This document shows, one piece after another, positions 6,524 through 14,330 of a DNA stretch of 16,498 bases (positions are counted from its first letter, which is position 1; the number at the start of each line of letters is the position of its first letter). Under the pieces are notes generated by a model, which saw only the letters and a program-made list of their open reading frames with translations, was not told where the DNA came from and did not search any database. The stretch comes from Oscillospiraceae bacterium (GTDB lineage: Bacteria > Bacillota > Clostridia > Oscillospirales > Oscillospiraceae). A program made the translations under genes and the position numbers. The stretch spans positions 1-16,498 of the forward strand of contig WQVW01000006.1 of assembly GCA_009785655.1 (NCBI GenBank). The letters run 5' to 3'.

Positions 6524-9022
6524 TTAATCTTCTGTCAAATCCGCTTCTTCCGGCACTTCCTCTTCCTTATCAGTCCTTGCTATGGAGATCACCTTTGAGT
6601 CCGCGTGAATTCTCATAAGCCGCACACCCTGCGTTGCCCGGCTATAGGTGCTTATATCAGCCGCCGCCATGCGGATGATGGTGCCGTCGTCGGATATGAT
6701 CAGCACATCATCGTTGTCATCTACCACTTTGATTGCGGCGACTTTGCCCGTTTTTTCCGTGATACTGTAATTCTTTTTGCCCAAACCACCGCGGCTCTGT
6801 AATTCATCACCGCGCAGATACTCTGACAGCTCTGTGCGCTTGCCGTAGCCATATTCTGTCACTGTCAACAGCGCACCCTGTTCCCTCGCCCGCGCCGCGC
6901 CGATGCAATAATCGTCCTTCTTCAGGCGAATCCCGCGCACCCCGGCAGCGACTCTGCCTATCGGGCGCAGATCAGTTTCACTGAAGCAGATCGCCATGCC
7001 ATTGTGCGTGGCGATTAGAATTTTTTGCTTGCCGTCAGTATCACGGACTGAGATCAGCTCGTCATCATCGGCTAAATTGATCGCCCGGATGCCCACGTTG
7101 CGGACGTTGCGCAGTTCGCCGATCCGCATACGTTTGACGGTGCCTTTCCGCGTTATCATCACCAAGTATGCCTCTTCATCCACCGGCGGCATACGGATCA
7201 TCGCGGTGACTTTTTCACCCTGATTGATCTGCAATATGTTGACGATATTCGTCCCCTTCGCCTGGCGGGACGCTTCCGGAATCTGGTATCCCTTTTTGCG
7301 GAACACGCGCCCATGATTGGTGAAGAACAGGATATAATCGTGGGTGGATGCGGTAAAGATCGTTTCGACATAATCTTCGTCCCGCGTTGTCATCGCGGTG
7401 ATTCCGCGCCCGCCGCGCCGCTGGGCTTTGTATGTGTTCGCAGCCCCGCGCTTGATATAGCCCACGTTTGTCAGTGTATAGACACACTCTTCCTCATCTA
7501 TCAGGTCTTCTATATCAATATCATCTTCCGCCTCGGCGATTTCCGTCCGGCGGTCGTCGCCATATTTGTCGCGGATCTCGGTCAGCTCTTCTTTCAGTAC
7601 CCCGTCCATCTTCACGGAGTCCGCCAATAGTTCAGTATAATACGCGATTTTTTCCATCAATTCGGCGTATTCTTTTTCAATCTTCTCACGTTCCAGCCCT
7701 TGCAGTTGGATCAGACGCATGTTGCAGATCGCCGTGGCTTGTTCATCACTGAACTCGAACCGCACAATCAGCCGCTCTTTCGCATCGTCGTAGCTGGAGC
7801 GAATGATCGCAATGATCTCGTCAATGTTGTCTATCGCAATCAGATAACCTTCAAGGATATGCGCCCGCTCCTGCGCTTTTTTCAGGTCATATTCCGTCCG
7901 GCGGCGCAACACTTCGCGCTGGTGCGCAATGTATTCATCCAGCATTTGCTTCAGCGACAACACCCTCGGCTGGGATTGATCGTCCACCAATGCCAGCTGC
8001 AGGATGGCAAACGTTGTCTCCATCTGCGTTTGCGCGTATAGGCGATTGAGTGTCACTTGCGGATTCGCATCTTTCCGTAATTCAATCACCACGCGCATAC
8101 CGTCACGGTCAGACTCGTCTCTTAATGCGGATATCCCTTCAATCCGTTTGTTCTTCACATTCTCGGCGATGGCTTCCAACAACCGCGCCTTGTTCACCTG
8201 ATACGGCAGTTCTGTGACTATGATCCGCGTGCGGCCTTGGGAGAACTCTTCCATCTCGCACCTTGCGCGGACTTTGACGCGGCCACGGCCTGTGGCATAT
8301 GCCGCACGAATCCCGGCACGACCCATAATAATCCCGCGTGTCGGGAAATCGGGTCCCTCTATATGCTCCATCAAGTCACTGAGTTCCGCTTCCGGATTTT
8401 CAATCACGCATAGGCAAGCGTTGATCACCTCTCGTAGATTGTGCGGCGGGATATTCGTCGTCATGCCGACGGCGATTCCGGTCGAGCCATTGACCAGCAG
8501 ATTCGGGAAGCGGCTGGGCAACACATGCGGCTGTTTGCGTGTCTCGTCGTAGTTCGGCCGCCAATCGACCGTTTCTTTATCGATGTCGCGCAACATTTCG
8601 GAAGCAATCCGCGACAGGCGGGCTTCCGTATAGCGCATCGCCGCCGGGGGGTCGCCGTCCACCGAGCCGAAGTTTCCGTGGCCGGAGATCAGCTGACAGC
8701 GCATGGAAAATTCCTGCGCCATGCGGACGAGGGCATCGTAAATCGACGCATCTCCGTGCGGGTGATACCGCCCCATGATATTCCCGACCGCTGTGGCCGC
8801 TTTACGGAACGGCTTGTCAGACGTCAGCCCGGATTCATGCATGGTATACAGAATTCGGCGATGGATCGGCTTCAACCCATCGCGCACATCCGGCAGGGCG
8901 CGCTCAATGATGACCGACATCGCGTAAGTAAGAAATGATCGCTCCATCTCCTCTTCCAGCGGCGCGGTGATTATCTTTTGATCCGGATAACTGATATCCG
9001 GTGATTTCTCGATTTTTGCCAT
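6524..9022 (-). CDS. gyrA: DNA gyrase subunit A
   Basis: Breakage-reunion subunit of the type II topoisomerase that introduces negative supercoils; works as GyrA2GyrB2. It is 832 aa. Seen: RALPDVRDGLKPIHRRILY (41-59), the quinolone-determining region HPHGDASIYDALVRMAQ (87-103), catalytic Tyr131 in AMRYTEARLSRIASEML, and the GyrA box QRRGGRG (534-540), which marks gyrase rather than ParC because it drives DNA wrapping. The beta-pinwheel C-terminal domain ends in an acidic tail rich in Glu and Asp. The start is ATG at 9022, with GGAGG 6 bases upstream; an in-frame ATG 45 bases earlier overlaps the toxin gene and has no such site. Only 13 bases separate it from the preceding toxin gene, so it is in one operon with gyrB. 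Alanine 92 replaces the serine found at the equivalent of E. coli Ser83. Confidence 0.97.
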   Translation of the reverse strand: MAKIEKSPDISYPDQKIITAPLEEEMERSFLTYAMSVIIERALPDVRDGLKPIHRRILYTMHESGLTSDKPFRKAATAVGNIMGRYHPHGDASIYDALVRMAQEFSMRCQLISGHGNFGSVDGDPPAAMRYTEARLSRIASEMLRDIDKETVDWRPNYDETRKQPHVLPSRFPNLLVNGSTGIAVGMTTNIPPHNLREVINACLCVIENPEAELSDLMEHIEGPDFPTRGIIMGRAGIRAAYATGRGRVKVRARCEMEEFSQGRTRIIVTELPYQVNKARLLEAIAENVKNKRIEGISALRDESDRDGMRVVIELRKDANPQVTLNRLYAQTQMETTFAILQLALVDDQSQPRVLSLKQMLDEYIAHQREVLRRRTEYDLKKAQERAHILEGYLIAIDNIDEIIAIIRSSYDDAKERLIVRFEFSDEQATAICNMRLIQLQGLEREKIEKEYAELMEKIAYYTELLADSVKMDGVLKEELTEIRDKYGDDRRTEIAEAEDDIDIEDLIDEEECVYTLTNVGYIKRGAANTYKAQRRGGRGITAMTTRDEDYVETIFTASTHDYILFFTNHGRVFRKKGYQIPEASRQAKGTNIVNILQINQGEKVTAMIRMPPVDEEAYLVMITRKGTVKRMRIGELRNVRNVGIRAINLADDDELISVRDTDGKQKILIATHNGMAICFSETDLRPIGRVAAGVRGIRLKKDDYCIGAARAREQGALLTVTEYGYGKRTELSEYLRGDELQSRGGLGKKNYSITEKTGKVAAIKVVDDNDDVLIISDDGTIIRMAAADISTYSRATQGVRLMRIHADSKVISIARTDKEEEVPEEADLTED

Positions 9023-9035
9023 TAGTTGCCTCCGT

Positions 9036-9278
9036 TTAGCCTTTATATGCGTCTCCGCGCGTATCAATCTTGGCGATGGTTATTTCATCGTCATTCAGCT
9101 CATAGATAACTCTGTGCTTTCCAACGCGCAGACGGTACAAAGGCAGATTTCTCTTGCCTTTCATTTTCTTTACATCTCCGTCAGGCAATAAGGAAATCGC
9201 TTCAATTATTCTGATTTGTGTCGGTTTATCATAGCTCCTTAATGCTTTCTCAGCAGGTTTAAGGATAGTTTTTTTCAT
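9036..9278 (-). CDS. Type II toxin, RelE/ParE superfamily
   Basis: An 80-aa basic protein with the RelE/ParE fold signature: N-terminal helices (about 8-30), then KKMKGKRNLPLYRLRVGKHRVIYELNDDEITIAKIDTRGDAYKG. The hallmark KxKG...YRLRVGxxRVIY core spans 37-59 (Lys40, Arg49, Arg51, Arg56), and Arg74 and Tyr78 sit where RelE-type toxins have C-terminal active-site residues. RelE members cleave mRNA on the ribosome; ParE members poison gyrase. Sequence alone does not tell which applies. Its ATG overlaps the antitoxin stop by 4 bases (ATGA), the usual antitoxin-first order. It lies between gyrB and gyrA, 13 bases before gyrA. The DNA is A/T-rich (37% G+C over 9181-9240 by hand count, against 57% over 8881-8940 in gyrA), suggesting acquisition. 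The toxin looks intact. Confidence 0.88.
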   Translation of the reverse strand: MKKTILKPAEKALRSYDKPTQIRIIEAISLLPDGDVKKMKGKRNLPLYRLRVGKHRVIYELNDDEITIAKIDTRGDAYKG

Positions 9279-9490
9279 TCTTGTTCCCTTAAAATGTCAT
9301 TCACCACTGCATCATAATCGACTTTTTCCTCGTTCGCTAGCAAATAAACTATTTCATCCTCTTCCACGTCAGAGAGCCATAATTCAGTCTCTTCGTTTTC
9401 AACGAATTTTGCAAAGGATAATACCTTCATCACTTGATCGTTGGGCATTCTTTGTATTATATCGATCACGGTTTGTCTTGCTACATCCAT
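9275..9490 (-). CDS. Putative antitoxin of the gyrB-gyrA toxin-antitoxin module
   Basis: A 71-aa strongly acidic protein (EEDE, ENEETE and similar runs), with a predicted helical N-terminus, VARQTVIDIIQRMPNDQVMKV, and a C-terminal segment, KVDYDAVVNDILREQE. The role is inferred from size, charge and position: it directly precedes and overlaps a RelE/ParE toxin gene. I cannot place it in a named antitoxin family; the first 30 residues recall small DUF2281-like partners of RelE toxins, but this is a weak impression. It has a very strong Shine-Dalgarno (AAAGGAGGT) starting 5 bases after the gyrB stop, so it should be translated well from the gyrB message. That is consistent with antitoxin excess. 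No clear helix-turn-helix or ribbon-helix-helix motif is visible, so self-repression is uncertain. Confidence 0.75.
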   Translation of the reverse strand: MDVARQTVIDIIQRMPNDQVMKVLSFAKFVENEETELWLSDVEEDEIVYLLANEEKVDYDAVVNDILREQE

Positions 9491-9508
9491 AATAATACCT
9501 CCTTTGAG

Positions 9509-11440
9509 CTAAGTATCCAGATCCACCACGTATTTGGCGTTCTTTTCTATATATTCCTTACGCGGGGCGACCATTTCGCCCATCAGGACTGTGAACACTT
9601 CATCGGCTTCTATCGCATCGGTCATTTTGATTTGTTTCAGAATCCGCGACTCCGGATTCATCGTGGTATGCCACAGCTCGTCAGCATCCATCTCACCCAA
9701 ACCTTTGTGGCGGGCGATTTCCACGCGGCCTTTGCCGTCTTCCCCGCGCATTTCAGCGAGGGCCGGTTCAAGCTCTGCCTCGTCTATGATATAGCGCACC
9801 GCTTTGCCCTTGGTCAGCTTATATAGCGGCGGCTGCGCAGCGTATACGTATCCGCCCTCTACCAATGGGCGCATGAATCTGAAGAAAAATGTCAGCAACA
9901 GCGTCCGTATATGGCTGCCATCCACATCGGCGTCAGCCATGATGATGACTTTGTGATACCGCAGCTTCTCCACGTCAAAATCTTCGCCCAAACCTGCGCC
10001 CAGTGCTGTGATAACCGGCGTGAGTTTGTCATTGCCGTACACCTTGTCGGCCCTGGCTTTTTCAACGTTCAGCATCTTACCCCACAGCGGCAGAATCGCT
10101 TGGAATCTGCTGTCCCGCCCGCCTTTGGCCGAGCCGCCTGCCGAGTCTCCTTCAACGATATAGATCTCGGTCAGCGTCGGGTCATTGACGTTACAGTCGG
10201 CGAGTTTACCGGGTAGACTCATCCCCTCCAACGCAGTTTTACGGCGAATATTCTCCCGCGCTTTGCGGGCGGCCTCTCTCGCGCGAGATGCTGTCAGTGC
10301 TTTCTCCAGAATCGACTTCCCGGCTTTGGGATTTTCTTCTAAAAAGATCGTCAGCTTCTCTTGAACCACATTATCCACCAGCGATTTGATCTCACTGTTG
10401 CCGAGTTTTGATTTTGTCTGCCCCTCAAACTGGGCTTCCATCAATCGAACCGAGATGACGCATGATATCCCCTCACGCACATCCTCGCCGGAGAGTTTGT
10501 CGTCGCCTTTTAACATGCCGACTTTCTTGCCGTAATCATTCAACACACGGGTCAATGCGGATTTAAACCCAGTTTCATGCATGCCGCCTTCTGACGTGTT
10601 GATGTTGTTGGCAAAACTGAGCAAAAATTCGTTATAGACATCTCCGCAGTATTGGAACGCAATCTCCGCCTCTGACGTTTCACGGGTGCCTTTCAGCAAT
10701 ACCACATCCTCATGCAGTGGGGTCTTGTTGCGGTTTAAGTACGTGACAAATTCCGCGATCCCACCGTCGAATTGGAAGGTGTCAGTCGCTTCCCGCCCTT
10801 CGCGGTGATCGGTTATCGAGATTCGCAACCCACCGTTTAGGAAGGCCTGTTCACGCATTCTTGTGCGCAGCGTGTCGTAATTGAAGTCACAGTCGTCAAA
10901 TATCGTGTCATCCGGCTTGAACGTGACTTCGGTACCGGTCTTGTCGGTATCAGCGACTTCCGTCAGTGTTTGCGTGATATCCCCGCGGGAGAAGCGCATT
11001 TCATGCACACGCCCGGCTTTGTGTACGTTAACTGTGAGCCATTCTGACAACGCATTGACGACAGATGCACCTACGCCGTGCAGTCCGCCGGAGACTTTGT
11101 ATCCGCCGCCGCCGAACTTTCCACCGGCGTGCAGCACGGTGAATACCACTTCCAGCGCACTGGTGCCTGTCTGTTCCTGCACGTCTATCGGTATCCCGCG
11201 CCCGTTATCGCGCACGGTGACCGTTCCATCTTGGCCGATTTCGACCGAGATTTCAGTACAATGCCCGGCCAGTGCTTCGTCTATTGAGTTATCCACAATC
11301 TCATATACTAGATGGTGTAATCCTGAAGCGGAAGTTGACCCAATGTACATCCCGGGGCGTTTACGAACTGCTTCTAACCCCTCCAGCACTTGGATCGCCG
11401 ACGCGTCATATTCTACTGTATTTTCTAAAAAGTCCGCCAT
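9509..11440 (-). CDS. gyrB: DNA gyrase subunit B
   Basis: ATPase subunit of gyrase. At 643 aa it has the length of Bacillota GyrB without the Gram-negative insert. Seen in order: VRKRPGMYIGS (25-35), the GHKL ATP site with EIVDNSIDEALAG (47-59; Glu47 and Asn51 match the catalytic base and Mg ligand), DNGRGIP (78-84), GGKFGGGGYKVSGGLHGVG (106-124), the QTKSKLG loop (341-347), and the TOPRIM domain with EGDSAGG (430-436) and DADVDGSHI (503-511). The C-terminal HKGLGEMDADELWHTTMNP block is complete. The start overlaps the end of remB by 16 bases. It is followed by the toxin-antitoxin pair and then gyrA, all closely spaced, so the four genes probably share a transcript. Confidence 0.97.
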   Translation of the reverse strand: MADFLENTVEYDASAIQVLEGLEAVRKRPGMYIGSTSASGLHHLVYEIVDNSIDEALAGHCTEISVEIGQDGTVTVRDNGRGIPIDVQEQTGTSALEVVFTVLHAGGKFGGGGYKVSGGLHGVGASVVNALSEWLTVNVHKAGRVHEMRFSRGDITQTLTEVADTDKTGTEVTFKPDDTIFDDCDFNYDTLRTRMREQAFLNGGLRISITDHREGREATDTFQFDGGIAEFVTYLNRNKTPLHEDVVLLKGTRETSEAEIAFQYCGDVYNEFLLSFANNINTSEGGMHETGFKSALTRVLNDYGKKVGMLKGDDKLSGEDVREGISCVISVRLMEAQFEGQTKSKLGNSEIKSLVDNVVQEKLTIFLEENPKAGKSILEKALTASRAREAARKARENIRRKTALEGMSLPGKLADCNVNDPTLTEIYIVEGDSAGGSAKGGRDSRFQAILPLWGKMLNVEKARADKVYGNDKLTPVITALGAGLGEDFDVEKLRYHKVIIMADADVDGSHIRTLLLTFFFRFMRPLVEGGYVYAAQPPLYKLTKGKAVRYIIDEAELEPALAEMRGEDGKGRVEIARHKGLGEMDADELWHTTMNPESRILKQIKMTDAIEADEVFTVLMGEMVAPRKEYIEKNAKYVVDLDT

Positions 11441-11691
11441 GGATGATTTCTTCCTCTCTCTGCCAATGTTTGGGATGCAATTTGCGATATATATATTTTA
11501 ACCGATGAACGTTCAGCGCAAACAACGAACGATTTTGGCAGTTCATCAGTCACGGTAACCACGCGTTTTTCCTTTTCTGCTTTGGCTAAAAAATCCCGCG
11601 TTGTTTTGCCCCAGGTCGTGTTATCCAGGTCGAATATCCCAATAACGTCCGATTCCGGGACGGTCGCGTTGTTGCCGATGTGTAAAAACAT
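11425..11691 (-). CDS. remB: RemB-like extracellular matrix regulator (DUF370)
   Basis: Small DUF370 protein. In Bacillus subtilis RemA is a DNA-binding activator of matrix and osmoprotection genes, and RemB, encoded between recF and gyrB, is a paralogue acting in the same process. The 88-aa product begins MFLHIGNNATVPESDVIGIFDLD, matching the RemB start (M-[FY]-[LI]-H-[IL]-G followed by a [VI]-G-I-F-D block), and keeps LPKSFVV (51-57) and KIYISQIASQTLAER. It is slightly longer than usual because its tail (HPWRTF) reads into the gyrB start. The start is set by AAGGAGG 6 bases upstream; an in-frame ATG 39 bases earlier has none and lies near the terminator hairpin. Location between recF and gyrB supports the call. 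Whether it controls matrix genes here is unknown. Confidence 0.88.
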   Translation of the reverse strand: MFLHIGNNATVPESDVIGIFDLDNTTWGKTTRDFLAKAEKEKRVVTVTDELPKSFVVCAERSSVKIYISQIASQTLAERGRNHPWRTF

Positions 11692-11722
11692 GTGTGCCTC
11701 CTTGTGGTGAGTGGGTCTCTTA

Positions 11723-11750
11723 CAAAACACCCGCAGGGTCGGGTGTTTTG
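11723..11750 (-). terminator. Hairpin terminator between recF and remB
   Basis: Perfect 11-bp arms, CAAAACACCCG (11723-11733) and CGGGTGTTTTG (11740-11750), flank a 6-base loop. It starts one base past the recF stop. The T-run lies in the distal arm (GTTTTG), as in compact terminators, and the structure is symmetrical for both strands. It would end or attenuate the dnaN-yaaA-recF message before remB-gyrB-gyrA. Confidence 0.7.
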
Positions 11751-11751
11751 T

Positions 11752-12861
11752 CTACGTAATCACCATACCATTCTCCACCGTGATGACCTCCCCGGATTCC
11801 ACGCGGTCGGTTTCATTACATGACGTAATCAGCACCTGGCCTTGCTTGATCCGATTCAGTATAAAATCCTGTCTCGCGGCATCAAGCTCTGACAATACAT
11901 CATCCAACAGCAATACTGGGATTTCACCGGAATCTTCATGGTGAATATCGCGCTCGGCAAGTTTTATGGATACCGCCGCCGTCCTCGCCTGGCCTTGGGA
12001 GGCAAATTTCCGCGCCGGCAGATCGTTGATTATAATCTCGAAATCATCGCGGTGTGCGCCGGAAAGGCATTGGCCGGATCTGATCTCCGCCTCGCGGTGA
12101 CTCTGCTGATGTTCCAACAGCGCGGGCAATAGATCTTGCGGGGATTTTTGCCCCTCTGCATAAGGGTTAACGCCGGTGACTGTTTTATATTGGATTTCCA
12201 ATATCTCTTCTGTGTTAGAAAATTCGTGATGATTCACTGCCGCTTTTTTGGCCAATAACTCAATAAACGCCGCGCGATAGTAGATCATTACCGCACCCTC
12301 ATGCGCCAGTCTCAGGTTAAAATCGTCCAGCAGATCAAGCAATGATGGCTTCTTATGATAATCCCGCAGAATCCGTGTTTTGTGGGCGTACAGCTTATTA
12401 AACTCGGACAACGCGGCGGCGTATCTTGGGCGCAATTGGCACAGGCTGTGATCCAGCAATCGTCTTCTGGCGGCGGCGCCGCTTCTGATCATATCCAAAT
12501 CTTCCGGGTTGAACAGCACCACCGACAATCTTCCCGTGAGTTCAGCGGCTTTTTTCAGCTTCACACCGTTGGCGAAAAGTTCCCGCCTGCGGGAGCGTGC
12601 TAAGCGTGCTTCAAGTATTTGATCTCGCCCCTGTGACTCAATCTCTGCCCGGACATATGCCGTATCATCCGCTAAGCGGATCAGCTCTTTATCATACGCA
12701 CTGCGGAACGATTTGCCGACAGCGAGGTAATACACAGCTTCCAGCAGATTTGTTTTCCCTTGCGCGTTGCGGCCTGCGATGACATTCACACCCGGAGCAA
12801 ATTGCACTTCGGAGCTTTTGAAGTTACGCCAGCCTTCCAAGTAGATCTTGTTAACCGTCAT
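11752..12861 (-). CDS. recF: DNA replication and repair protein RecF
   Basis: SMC-like ATPase that with RecO and RecR loads RecA on gapped DNA and helps restart stalled forks. It is 369 aa, full length. Seen: Walker A GRNAQGKT (30-37) after GVNVIAG, SFRS (51-54), the ABC signature SQGQARTAA (288-296) and Walker B LLLDDVLSELD (317-327). Its start overlaps the end of yaaA by 11 bases and has no Shine-Dalgarno of its own, so translation probably depends on termination of the upstream gene. That would keep RecF at low level. It is the last gene before the hairpin terminator at 11723-11750. Confidence 0.96.
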   Translation of the reverse strand: MTVNKIYLEGWRNFKSSEVQFAPGVNVIAGRNAQGKTNLLEAVYYLAVGKSFRSAYDKELIRLADDTAYVRAEIESQGRDQILEARLARSRRRELFANGVKLKKAAELTGRLSVVLFNPEDLDMIRSGAAARRRLLDHSLCQLRPRYAAALSEFNKLYAHKTRILRDYHKKPSLLDLLDDFNLRLAHEGAVMIYYRAAFIELLAKKAAVNHHEFSNTEEILEIQYKTVTGVNPYAEGQKSPQDLLPALLEHQQSHREAEIRSGQCLSGAHRDDFEIIINDLPARKFASQGQARTAAVSIKLAERDIHHEDSGEIPVLLLDDVLSELDAARQDFILNRIKQGQVLITSCNETDRVESGEVITVENGMVIT

Positions 12862-13090
12862 GGGTTGTCACAGCAATCATATCGTGGTTGTACCGGACTA
12901 AATCCCCCGGCACGATTTTGCGCCCGCGTTCGGTGCAGATTTCACCGTTGACGTGTACGTCACCGTTTTGTATCAGGATCTTCGCCATACCGCCGGTGCT
13001 TGCGATATCAGCAAGTTTCAATAACGAATCCAGCTTGATAAATTCGCCTGTAATCGCTATTTTGCGGATGCCTTTTATTTTAACCTTCAT
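12851..13090 (-). CDS. yaaA: S4-domain RNA-binding protein, YaaA/RlbA family
   Basis: A 79-aa protein that is almost entirely one S4 RNA-binding fold: EFIKLDSLLKLADIASTGGMAKILIQNG (16-43), then the DVHVNGEICTERGRKIVPGDLV strand-loop block (44-65). Small S4 proteins encoded between dnaN and recF are the YaaA/RlbA family of Bacillota, associated with the large ribosomal subunit. It overlaps dnaN by 11 bases upstream and recF by 11 bases downstream; both junctions read ATGA-[A/C]-GGTTAA. Its basic N-terminus (MKVKIKGIRKIAI) is longer than the minimal domain. Family and position are clear; the exact RNA target cannot be read from sequence. Confidence 0.92.
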   Translation of the reverse strand: MKVKIKGIRKIAITGEFIKLDSLLKLADIASTGGMAKILIQNGDVHVNGEICTERGRKIVPGDLVRYNHDMIAVTTHDG

Positions 13091-14207
13091 AAGCCTTCAA
13101 TCTAACCGGGAGAATCATATATGTGAATCCAGCTGCGCTGTCCTCCACCGGGTTTATCACACACGGGGCGGTGGCTGTGGAGAGTTCAATACAAACATCT
13201 GTTGCGGGGGCTGCTTTCAATGCATCCAGCAAATATCGATTGTTAAAGCCTATTTCAAGTCCACCGCCGTCACCGTCCATCGGGCATTCATCTGCGGCTT
13301 TGCCGATCACCGACATGGCATAGAGTTTAATCACACCATTGCCGAATACACAGCGTACTGGGCTCTTCATCTTGTCGCTGATTACCAGTGATACACGCTC
13401 AACAGCGTCTATCAATTGACTTTTTGCTACACGGAGCTTGATTTCATTCGTCTGTGGAATTGTATTTTTGTAATTGATAAATTCACCTTCAAGCCGCCGT
13501 GTGATGAGCACGGTGTCACCAAATGTGAACATAATGTGTTTTTCCCCAAGTGTGATCGCAATGTTGGATGTTTCGTCAGCAATCCGCTCTACCTCGGTCA
13601 ATGCGGTACCCGGAACCACGAACACAGTGGACGGGGCTTCATCTTCCATTGTCTCACGCCGCAATGCTAGGCGATATCCGTCTACCGCAACGATGGTGAG
13701 TTCCTTTCCGGTCTCAAACAATGCCCCCGTATGTATCGGGCGGGATTCATTGTCACTGACGGCAAAATTTGTTTGGGCGATCATCTTTTTCAATATCTCG
13801 CCACCGACTTCAATTGTCTTGCCCTCTTCCACTTTCGGCAGTTCCGGAAAATCCTCCGACGGGGAGCCTAAGATTTCAAATTCGCTCAACTCACTTTTGA
13901 TCATTACTTTCGCAGCGGAGTTTTCCTCATCTACTTGGAATGTGACCGTTTCACCTGGCAGTTTGCGTATGATTTCAGCAAAAAGTCTGGCATTCAATAC
14001 GATTTCTCCGTCCTCCACCACTTTTGCCGGAACGGTTGATACAATGCCCATCTTAAGGTCATATCCAGAAACATTGACAGCACCTGCGGCGAAAGACGCT
14101 TCGATCAATAACCCTTCTAAAACAGGTACAGGGCTCTTAGAGGACACAGCCCTGGATGCGGTAAGAATAGCGGCTAACAACAGGATCTTCTCACATGTGA
14201 ATTTCAT
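13080..14207 (-). CDS. dnaN: DNA polymerase III beta subunit (sliding clamp)
   Basis: Ring-shaped homodimer that tethers polymerase to DNA and serves as a docking platform for repair and initiation-control proteins. It is 375 aa, with three repeated clamp folds of about 120 residues. Seen: MKFTCEKILLLAAILTASRAVSSKSPVPVLEGLL at the N-terminus, NESRPIHTGALFE near 157-169 (the usual 'E.RPVL.G' segment), DGYRLALRR (about 175-183), a third domain with NNRYLLDALKA, and an end, YMILPVRL, that stands for the family's C-terminal 'MPMRL' (Leu in place of the first Met is ordinary). A GAAAGGA site lies 7 bases before the ATG. It follows oriC and leads the yaaA-recF group. Confidence 0.96.
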   Translation of the reverse strand: MKFTCEKILLLAAILTASRAVSSKSPVPVLEGLLIEASFAAGAVNVSGYDLKMGIVSTVPAKVVEDGEIVLNARLFAEIIRKLPGETVTFQVDEENSAAKVMIKSELSEFEILGSPSEDFPELPKVEEGKTIEVGGEILKKMIAQTNFAVSDNESRPIHTGALFETGKELTIVAVDGYRLALRRETMEDEAPSTVFVVPGTALTEVERIADETSNIAITLGEKHIMFTFGDTVLITRRLEGEFINYKNTIPQTNEIKLRVAKSQLIDAVERVSLVISDKMKSPVRCVFGNGVIKLYAMSVIGKAADECPMDGDGGGLEIGFNNRYLLDALKAAPATDVCIELSTATAPCVINPVEDSAAGFTYMILPVRLKAYEG

Positions 14208-14240
14208 ATTACTATCCTTTCATATTACTTTTAGTCGGCT

Positions 14241-14246
14241 ATTATA
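14241..14246 (-). promoter_or_regulatory. Possible -10 element for dnaN
   Basis: A perfect TATAAT on the minus strand, 33 bases upstream of the dnaN start. At the 17-base distance no acceptable -35 is seen (AAACCG), and no TG extension is present. In this A/T-rich region a chance match is likely. A second TATAAT at 14296-14301 has the same weakness. Confidence 0.3.
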
Positions 14247-14330
14247 TACTTACAAGGTAAACGCGGTTTATCCCAACAACGTTTGGTGGGGTTGGATTAT
14301 ATATTTTAGTTCTGTCTTCAAGACAGATAG

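Noticed and set aside
9023..9067. GyrA start 45 bases upstream
   Set aside because: It would overlap the toxin gene and lacks a Shine-Dalgarno; the ATG at 9022 has GGAGG and starts the usual short GyrA leader.
11692..11730. RemB start 39 bases upstream
   Set aside because: It would begin inside the terminator hairpin; the family start M-F-L-H-I-G follows a strong AAGGAGG.
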